A DNA stretch of 64,000 bases, taken from assembly GCF_002157145.1 (NCBI RefSeq), contig NZ_CP021361.1:2163001-2227000 (forward strand), written 5' to 3'. Position numbers and translations under genes: made by a program. Below the pieces are notes generated by a model. That model did not search any database. It saw only the letters and a list, made by a program, of their open reading frames with translations, and had not been told where the DNA came from. This document shows, one piece after another, positions 56,003 through 64,000 of this stretch (position 1 is its first letter; each line of letters opens with the position of its first letter). Source of the DNA: Acidovorax carolinensis. GTDB taxonomy: Bacteria > Pseudomonadota > Gammaproteobacteria > Burkholderiales > Burkholderiaceae_C.

Positions 56003-56544
56003 CCCTCCAGGGGCGCACCGCCCTGCTCTTGTGCCCGCGACTGCAAAAGAAATGCGGCGTTCTGCGGCGCACCCAGCTTCTCGCGCAAGTCCGCGTGGCG
56101 CAGCGGCCGTACAAGCAGAAACTGCCCGTCGGGGTAGCCCACGTACACGGCCGACAACAGCTGGTTCTGATTGAGCAAACGAGTCAGAACCGGCAGGCGA
56201 CGCAGACGCGCGGCAAGATTGGGTGCCGTGGTGACAGGGTCGAACGCCAGCAGCCTCAAGGTGGCGTCGGCCGGATCCACGATACGATGCACCCGCTCGC
56301 TGATGATTTGGCTGATGCGCTGTGCGCTCTCACTGGAGGCTGTCGTGATGGCCTGGCGGGCACTGGCGCTGAGCTGGTATGCCATCAGCGCCGTCAGCAG
56401 CAGCATGGCCAGCACCACCACCGAGGCACTCAGCACCTCAAAGCGGACGGTGATGCGCCTCCACCAAGGCTGCTGCGCTCCCACTCCGGCGCGGAGCGCC
56501 TGGTGACGGTTGGAATCGGAACCCGGGGCGCGTTGTGAATCCAT
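55994..56544 (-). pseudogene. HD-GYP phosphodiesterase, N-terminal part, cut off by the IS21 element
   Basis: About 180 residues of the original protein: a Pro/Arg-rich cytoplasmic start, a membrane helix (FEVLSASVVVLAMLLLTALMAYQLSASARQ) and the first part of a periplasmic Cache-type sensor (AITTASSESAQRISQIISERVHRIVDPADATLRLLAF, LSAVYVGYPDGQFLLVRPL). It ends at EGRWS where the IS starts; the current frame then reads a few IS codons and stops at 55960. The start (56544, MDSQRAPGSD) is 72 bp downstream of the alaS end, on the same strand. Confidence 0.88.
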
Positions 56545-56616
56545 GCACCCGATAGTAAGTGCAAACGGTTACAAGTCACCCCGTTGGCGTGGATCAGCGG
56601 GCGCCGCCGCTGGCCA

Positions 56617-59238
<2,622 letters not shown>

Positions 59239-59371
59239 GGGCTTTTTCTTCACGAACGGAGGTGCTGCGGCAGGCCTGCGCTGCTCCAGGCAGGCGGACG
59301 GGGGATTTTAGGGGGTTTCACCCGCCACCCGCCCCCGCCCTGATGCCCGGCCCTCAACCCGAATCCCGCCG

Positions 59372-59659
59372 TCAGCCCTGCTTGGTGGTCATTTCCAGTT
59401 TCACGATGCGGCCGTCCACCGGGTGATGGACGATCTCGACGCGATTGCCGTCCTTGTCCCAGCCGTGCATCTTGTAGCAGCTTGCTTTGGTGACGGCGAA
59501 GCGCTCGATCGAGTAGCCCGCGTCCACCAGCTTTTGCAGCATTTGCGCCTGGGTGAGCCGGGTGTCGGTGCGGGTCGCCGTGCACGATGGGGAATCGGCA
59601 AAGGCGGATGTGCCCAGCAGCAGTGCAGCGGCTGCGGCGCAAAGGGTATGGGTCTTCAT
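59372..59659 (-). CDS. Exported PepSY-domain protein
   Basis: A 95-residue periplasmic protein. Signal peptide KTHTLCAAAAALLLGTSAFA cut before DSPSC, then a PepSY-like fold: LTQAQMLQKLVDAGYSIERFAVTKASCYKMHGWDKDGNRVEIVHHPVDGRIVKLEM. Two cysteines (near 26 and 61) may pair. AGGAG lies 6 nt before the ATG. Such single-domain proteins often inhibit proteases or sense envelope state; no target is evident. Divergent from gabD. Confidence 0.88.
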   Translation of the reverse strand: MKTHTLCAAAAALLLGTSAFADSPSCTATRTDTRLTQAQMLQKLVDAGYSIERFAVTKASCYKMHGWDKDGNRVEIVHHPVDGRIVKLEMTTKQG

Positions 59660-59810
59660 GATGATCTCCTGTTGGCATGCCGGATTGGCATGGGGACCAT
59701 TGTGGAAACGCCCCCTGAAGATCGGCTGAACAGCCCCTGCAAAGAAGCGGCGCTGCGCTCAGGTTCGTCAGGTGCTACGCTTGGGTTTTACCCGCCCACA
59801 CGAGACAAGC

Positions 59811-61301
59811 ATGGACACCAAAACCTCCCCCCTCGCTCAGCTCAACGACCCCAGCCTCCTCAAGACCGATGGCCTGATCAACGGCCAGTGGGTGGCGGGC
59901 AGCAGCCGCTTTGACGTGCACGACCCTGCCACGGGGCAAAAGCTGGCCGATGTGGCCAACCTGGGCCCGCAGGACGCCGAGGCCGCCATCGCCGCCGCCA
60001 ACGCCGCCTGGCCAGCCTGGAAAACCAAAACCGCCAAGGAGCGCAGCATCATCCTGCGCAAGTGGCACGACCTGCTCATGGCCAACCAGGACGACCTGGG
60101 CCGCATCATGACGGCCGAGCAGGGCAAGCCTTTCCCCGAGGCCAAGGGCGAAGTGGCTTATGGCGCAAGCTTTGTGGAATGGTTTGCCGAGGAAGCCAAA
60201 CGCATCAACGGCGAGACCCTGCCGCAGTTCGACAACAGCCGCCGCCTGCTGGTCCTGAAGCAACCCATCGGCGTGTGCGCGGCCATCACGCCCTGGAACT
60301 TTCCGCTGGCCATGATCACGCGCAAGGTGGCGCCTGCGCTGGCCGCTGGCTGCCCGGTGGTCATCAAGCCGGCCGAACTCACACCGCTCACCGCCCTGGC
60401 GGTGGCTGAACTGGCCCAGCGTGCGGGCATCCCGGCGGGCGTGCTCAATATCCTGAGTGCCGATGCCGCCAATTCGATCGCCATCGGCAAGGTGCTGTGC
60501 GCCAGCGACGTGGTGCGCCACATCAGCTTCACGGGCAGCACCGAGGTGGGCCGCATCCTGATGGCGCAGTCGGCTCCCACGGTCAAGAAAATGTCGCTGG
60601 AGCTGGGCGGCAACGCGCCCTTCATCGTGTTCGACGACGCCGACATCGACAGCGCCGTGGAAGGCGCCTTTGCCAGCAAGTACCGCAACGCCGGCCAGAC
60701 CTGTGTTTGCACCAACCGCTTTTACGTGCAGGAAGGCGTGTACGACGAGTTCGTGACCAAGTTCGCTGCCAGGGTTTTGACGGCCAAGGTGGGCAACGGC
60801 TTTGAAGCCGGCGTGAACCAGGGCCCGCTGATCGAGGAAGCCGCACTCGTGAAAGTGCAGCGCCATGTCGATGACGCCATTGCCAAGGGCGGCCAGGTGG
60901 TGGCAGGCGGCAAGCGCCTGTCCAGCCTGGGCTCGGGCCAGTTCTTCGAGCCCACGGTGGTGGCGGGTGCCACCGCCGACATGCTGTGCGCGCGCGAAGA
61001 AACCTTTGGTCCCTTTGCGCCTGTCTTTTCTTTCAAGACCGAGCAGGAAGCCATCGATGCGGCCAATGCCACCGAGTTCGGCCTGGCCAGCTATTTCTAC
61101 AGCCGCGACGTGGGCCGCATCTTCCGCGTGAGCGAAGCGCTGGAGTACGGCATGGTGGGCATCAACGTGGGCATCCTGGCCACCGAGCATGTGCCCTTTG
61201 GTGGCGTCAAGCAATCCGGCCTGGGCCGCGAAGGCTCGCACTACGGCATCGACGACTATGTGGAAATCAAGTACCTGTGCCTGGGGGATATCCAGAAGTG
61301 A
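59811..61301 (+). CDS. gabD: Succinate-semialdehyde dehydrogenase
   Basis: A 496-residue aldehyde dehydrogenase of the GabD type. TDGLINGQWVAGSSRFDVHDPATGQKLADVANLG at the start, PWNFPLAMITRKVAPALAAGCPVVIKPAELTPLTA, the general base Glu in LELGGNAPFIVFDDADID, the nucleophile Cys in RNAGQTCVCTNRF and EETFGPFAPVFSF. It oxidises succinate semialdehyde with NAD(P)+ in GABA or hydroxybutyrate breakdown. ATG 59811 is chosen. No gabT or gabP is adjacent; a LuxR-type gene converges 39 bp downstream. Confidence 0.93.
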   Translation: MDTKTSPLAQLNDPSLLKTDGLINGQWVAGSSRFDVHDPATGQKLADVANLGPQDAEAAIAAANAAWPAWKTKTAKERSIILRKWHDLLMANQDDLGRIMTAEQGKPFPEAKGEVAYGASFVEWFAEEAKRINGETLPQFDNSRRLLVLKQPIGVCAAITPWNFPLAMITRKVAPALAAGCPVVIKPAELTPLTALAVAELAQRAGIPAGVLNILSADAANSIAIGKVLCASDVVRHISFTGSTEVGRILMAQSAPTVKKMSLELGGNAPFIVFDDADIDSAVEGAFASKYRNAGQTCVCTNRFYVQEGVYDEFVTKFAARVLTAKVGNGFEAGVNQGPLIEEAALVKVQRHVDDAIAKGGQVVAGGKRLSSLGSGQFFEPTVVAGATADMLCAREETFGPFAPVFSFKTEQEAIDAANATEFGLASYFYSRDVGRIFRVSEALEYGMVGINVGILATEHVPFGGVKQSGLGREGSHYGIDDYVEIKYLCLGDIQK

Positions 61302-61340
61302 AGCCTGTGTCAGCACGATAACGCGGCCAGCTGCCGCGCG

Positions 61341-62144
61341 TCATGCCGCAGTCACCGCGCGGGGTTCCCGCAAGGCCAGGAACCGCATCACTGCCGCCGT
61401 GCGGGTTTCCACGCCAAGCTTCACGTAGATGTGCTCCAGGTGTTTTTGCACCGTGCGCGGGCTGATGGACAGCAGCGCGGCAATGTCTGCATCGGTCTTG
61501 CCACATGCCAACCATTGCAGCACGTCGCGCTCGCGCGTTGTCAGTTCGCTGGGCGCGGGGTCAGGCAACAGGAACACTGGCGGCGGCGCAGGTGCACCAC
61601 CTGCCACTTGCACCGCTGCCCGGCAGGCATGGCCATACAGAAATACCAGGTGGGGTCGCAACAGTTCGAGCCGCTCGCGATCGCGCTCAGAAAAATCAAA
61701 CCGGTGCCGGTGCAGCACAAAGCCCACGAGCGAGTCTCCACCTTGGCACAGCGGCACGGCAATGGCGTGCTCCAGACCGATGCGCCGGCAACAGTCGGCA
61801 TACGGCGCACTGCACTGAAAGTCCACGCGGCTGACGGCATCGGACATGCGTTGCGTGAAACGCCCACCATTCAATGCATAAAGGCGCACGAGCGGGTGTT
61901 CAAAAAAATGCCGGTCGAAGCACACGCTCTCCTCCGCCCCCATGCAGTCACTGGGCAGACCCACCACCTGGCAACGGCTGGTTCGCAAGTCACAGACTGA
62001 CAGTGTCGTGAGTTCGGAGGCTACGTAGCGGTTCAGCGCAACGACCGCAGCGCGCGCGAAACCTTCAACATCGTCGGACTGCGCCTCGATGAACGCCAGA
62101 AGCTGCAGGGCGGCGGCGTAGGCATTGCGGGTGAGATGGTTCAT
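61341..62144 (-). CDS. LuxR-type transcriptional regulator with a GAF-like N-terminus
   Basis: A 267-residue regulator. The C-terminal HTH is clear: SELTTRERDVLQWLACGKTDADIAALLSISPRTVQKHLEHIYVKLGVETRTAAVMRFLAL (about 200-258). The N-terminal part resembles a GAF-type sensor (HFFEHPLVRLYALNGGRFTQRMSDAV, YADCCRRIGLEHAIAVPLCQGGDSLVGFVLHRHRFDFSERDRERLELLRPHL), with several Cys/His residues, not an acyl-homoserine-lactone domain or a receiver. The signal is unknown. ATG 62144 is chosen. Convergent with gabD. Confidence 0.88.
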   Translation of the reverse strand: MNHLTRNAYAAALQLLAFIEAQSDDVEGFARAAVVALNRYVASELTTLSVCDLRTSRCQVVGLPSDCMGAEESVCFDRHFFEHPLVRLYALNGGRFTQRMSDAVSRVDFQCSAPYADCCRRIGLEHAIAVPLCQGGDSLVGFVLHRHRFDFSERDRERLELLRPHLVFLYGHACRAAVQVAGGAPAPPPVFLLPDPAPSELTTRERDVLQWLACGKTDADIAALLSISPRTVQKHLEHIYVKLGVETRTAAVMRFLALREPRAVTAA

Positions 62145-62536
62145 CACGCGGCGTTCTCAATGGTGCATACGCATTGCTACGTATTGGCGCCCTGCCCCGT
62201 TTGGTTGGACCATTCCGTTGCGGGTGTTCAGAGCCAGCCAGTATAGGCACTGCCCCGCACCAGCGCCAGTGGAGCAAAGGAGCAAAGCACGGCCATCAAT
62301 GCCAACAACCGATTGAATGACAACCCCAACCCCGTCGGGCGTGTGATCTATTGCGCCTTCACCCTCATCTGCACCCCCGCCTCAAGGGAGCAGGAAGCAG
62401 GCTTGTAACTGGGCGCGAGGACTGGTGAGGCGCGTCTGCGCAAGGTTGTCACCGAAGGTGGCTTCTCCCAGTGCCGGCGCGCCGCACAAACGCCCTTCAA
62501 TCTGGTTTACGAGGCACATCCCTGAAAGGAAACACC
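62145..62536. other. Intergenic region between luxR-type gene and DUF1059 gene
   Basis: 392 bp between divergent genes. I find no convincing coding frame, RNA gene or repeat. It must hold the promoters for both neighbours, but no clear -35/-10 pair or strong operator palindrome stands out. Confidence 0.5.
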
Positions 62537-62755
62537 ATGTCACGCCAATACATCGATTGCCGCGAATTTCCCAGCACCATGCATTGCAGCGTCGCCATCA
62601 GCGCCGACACGCCCAAGGAGTTGCTGGAGGCAGCCGTTCAACATGCCACAACGGTGCACGGCCACCAAGATTCGCCCGAACTGCGCCAGCAACTGACCCA
62701 GATGTTCAAGCCCGGCACGCCACCCGTGACCTTGCCGAGCACCAAGGCGGCCTGA
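62537..62755 (+). CDS. DUF1059 family protein
   Basis: A 72-residue cytosolic protein: RQYIDCREFPSTMHCSVAISADTPKELLEAAVQHATTVHGHQDSPELRQQLTQMFKP fits DUF1059, short proteins with conserved Cys residues (here 8 and 17) and a helical AAVQHATTVHGH motif. The role is unknown. AAAGGAAA precedes the ATG. It sits alone between the LuxR-type gene and tRNA-Gly. Confidence 0.85.
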   Translation: MSRQYIDCREFPSTMHCSVAISADTPKELLEAAVQHATTVHGHQDSPELRQQLTQMFKPGTPPVTLPSTKAA

Positions 62756-62912
62756 CGTCCTTGCCGGCCTGCACGCTGCGATGGCCTGAAAAACACGCTG
62801 CGCCAGTGCAACCAGTGCATTCACCCTGCAGGCCACACCTCGACCGCAAACCGGTCAAGGTGTTTTCCAAGCGGTGGGATGCCCCGTTCCGATTTCGACC
62901 CTGTCAGGTCCC

Positions 62913-62918
62913 TATAAT
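62913..62918 (+). promoter_or_regulatory. -10 box of the tRNA-Gly promoter
   Basis: A perfect TATAAT ten bases before the mature tRNA 5' end. No good -35 hexamer is seen at 16-18 bp, so the match is to the -10 only. Confidence 0.6.
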
Positions 62919-62928
62919 CGCGCCTGCT

Positions 62929-63002
62929 GCGGGTGTAGTTCAATGGTAGAACGGCAGCTTCCCAAGCTTCATACGAGGGTTCGATTCCCTTCACCCGCTC
63001 CA
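62929..63002 (+). tRNA. tRNA-Gly (anticodon CCC)
   Basis: A 74-nt gene with encoded CCA. Acceptor GCGGGTG pairs with CACCCGC; the D-arm is TTCAATGGTAGAAC, the anticodon loop TTCCCAA and the T-loop arm GAGGGTTCGATTCCCTT. The loop gives anticodon CCC, reading GGG. The anticodon stem (GCAGC / GCTTC) has one C-T mismatch where a G is expected on the 3' side. It is a single-gene unit. Confidence 0.93.
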
Positions 63003-63104
63003 TTTTTCATAGCATAAAACGCACGCATCAATGGCGCTACAAGCCTTTTCGATGCTTTTACAGGTATCGACGCCTGGCGCACCTCCCTCCCGTTTCTTTC
63101 GCTG

Positions 63105-64000
63105 TCAGCCTAATGGCAGCAGCGTACGTTCGCTCTCGAAGTGGCGCACTACACCCGTCAGCGGATCGACAAACTCCAGCGACCGCGCCAGCAGCTGCAG
63201 CGGCCGCGAGTAGTCGCCCTCGGGCGGGTCGTTGACGACCGGGTAGAACGGGTCATTGCGCAGCGGCAAGCCCAGCGCGGCCATGTGCACCCGCAACTGG
63301 TGGCGCTTGCCGGTGATGGGCGACAGGCGGTAGCGCGCCCAGCCGCTCGCCACCTCCAGCACCTGCATATGGGTGTGGCTGTTGGGCTCGCCGGGCACTT
63401 CATGCATGCGAAAGAACTGCGGGCTTTCTTCCATGCGGCTGAAGTGGTCGCGCGGGAAGGCCACATCCGCGCGCCAGGGCGCAATGGCGTCGTAGTGCTT
63501 GGTGATCTGGCGATCCCGGAACAAGGCCTGGTACACGCCGCGCGTGCTCTGCTGGACGGAGAGCAGCACCAGCCCGGCCGTGTCGCGGTCGATGCGGTGC
63601 AGCGGCGACAACTCGGGCAGCCCGAGCTGGCGCTTGAGCCGCACCAGCAGTGTGTTGTGCAGGTAACGGCCGGAAGGCGTCACAGGCATGAAGTGCGGCT
63701 TGTCGGCCACCACAAGGTGCTCGTCCTGGTACAGCACCGTCTCACAGAACGGCAGCACCGGCTCTGCGGGCAGGCTGCGGTAGTAGTACAGGCGCAGGCC
63801 GCCTTCAAACGGCCGCTCGGGCACCACAGGCTGGCCGCGCTCGTCCACCACCTCGCCCGCATGCATGCGCTGGCACCATTGCGCGCGCGTCACCACGGGC
63901 AAGCGCTGCACCAGAAAGTCCAGCATGCTGCCCTGGCCGCGTGTGGGCAGCACCACGCAACTGGGGCTCACGCCGTCGCGCACGGGCAGAACGTGGGGAT
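63105..64000 (-). CDS. RluA-family pseudouridine synthase, 5' end outside the window
   Basis: At least 297 residues; the frame is still open at the right edge (…PHVLPVRDGVSPS), so the true start lies beyond 64000. The catalytic motif HRIDRDTAGLVLLS with its Asp and the preceding VADKPHFMPVTPSGRYLHNTLLVRLKRQLGLPELSPL are diagnostic, as is SPITGKRHQLRVHMAALGLPLRNDPFYP. It isomerises uridine in rRNA or tRNA; the exact site cannot be told from this sequence. Confidence 0.92.
   Translation of the reverse strand, partial: PHVLPVRDGVSPSCVVLPTRGQGSMLDFLVQRLPVVTRAQWCQRMHAGEVVDERGQPVVPERPFEGGLRLYYYRSLPAEPVLPFCETVLYQDEHLVVADKPHFMPVTPSGRYLHNTLLVRLKRQLGLPELSPLHRIDRDTAGLVLLSVQQSTRGVYQALFRDRQITKHYDAIAPWRADVAFPRDHFSRMEESPQFFRMHEVPGEPNSHTHMQVLEVASGWARYRLSPITGKRHQLRVHMAALGLPLRNDPFYPVVNDPPEGDYSRPLQLLARSLEFVDPLTGVVRHFESERTLLPLG

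Noticed and set aside
63006..63060. Possible repeat copy after tRNA-Gly
   Set aside because: Only short pieces (CATAGC, GGCGCTACAAGC) resemble the family; the two arms do not pair.

Overview
The window is about 64 kb of GC-rich chromosomal DNA with dense, short-spaced genes. Gene content and protein style (MhpC/MhpE, YgiQ, SstT, TrhO, GluQ next to TrmB, many GGDEF proteins, and a recurrent AGCGCT-containing intergenic palindrome) point to a betaproteobacterium of the Burkholderiales, most likely family Comamonadaceae (Acidovorax-like). I see no rRNA, CRISPR array, plasmid origin or prophage. One tRNA gene (Gly, CCC) is present.

Layout. 1-1059: end of a meta-cleavage (mhp) aromatic catabolic operon. 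1129-9244: ygiQ, a YigZ/IMPACT gene, a membrane-bound GGDEF/EAL protein broken by a frameshift, a dihydrolipoyl-dehydrogenase-like flavoprotein and a small YjfB-like protein. 9297-17240: an accessory block holding a hipBA toxin-antitoxin pair and a large MmeI-like (type IIG) restriction-modification gene. That gene carries an 8-bp tandem repeat and several lesions. It is followed by a nonsense-mutated SDR gene and an MFS transporter, and then by a decayed second copy of the R-M gene's 3' end. 17447-26992: a diguanylate cyclase, a VIT transporter, small exported proteins, a sorbosone-dehydrogenase-like lipoprotein, a DUF6150 protein, an FAH-family enzyme, a split chromate transporter, an orphan periplasmic binding protein and a sirtuin. 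27164-31380: a TetR regulator facing a six-gene operon of small VOC, SRPBCC, DUF1428 and RibD-like proteins. One gene of that operon is a RibD-SRPBCC fusion, and two palindromes lie in the divergent promoter region. 31400-42560: housekeeping and transport genes (rlmB, sstT, ybbA/tesA, metC-like, BON lipoprotein, SulP, GGDEF, FlhG-like ATPase, trhO). 42627-46802: a redox-type operon (two pirins, DoxX, flavodoxin, OsmC) next to a divergent LysR gene with a clear operator. 46878-50866: FAD oxidoreductase, gluQ, trmB, GGDEF. 50870-56544: an HD-GYP phosphodiesterase gene split by an IS21-family element with a direct target duplication. 56617-64000: alaS, a PepSY protein, gabD, a LuxR-type regulator, DUF1059, tRNA-Gly and an RluA-family pseudouridine synthase that runs off the window.

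Three themes cut across the window. First, a roughly 45-bp palindromic repeat family occurs in at least eleven places, four of them inside reading frames (ygiQ, twice in the R-M gene, gluQ). Second, cyclic-di-GMP enzymes are abundant: four GGDEF proteins, one EAL and one disrupted HD-GYP. Third, seven genes carry an apparent single-base loss, mostly in G/C runs, and the shift inside the R-M gene's repeat tract has the same -1 sense. Sequencing error must therefore be separated from true gene decay before calling pseudogenes.
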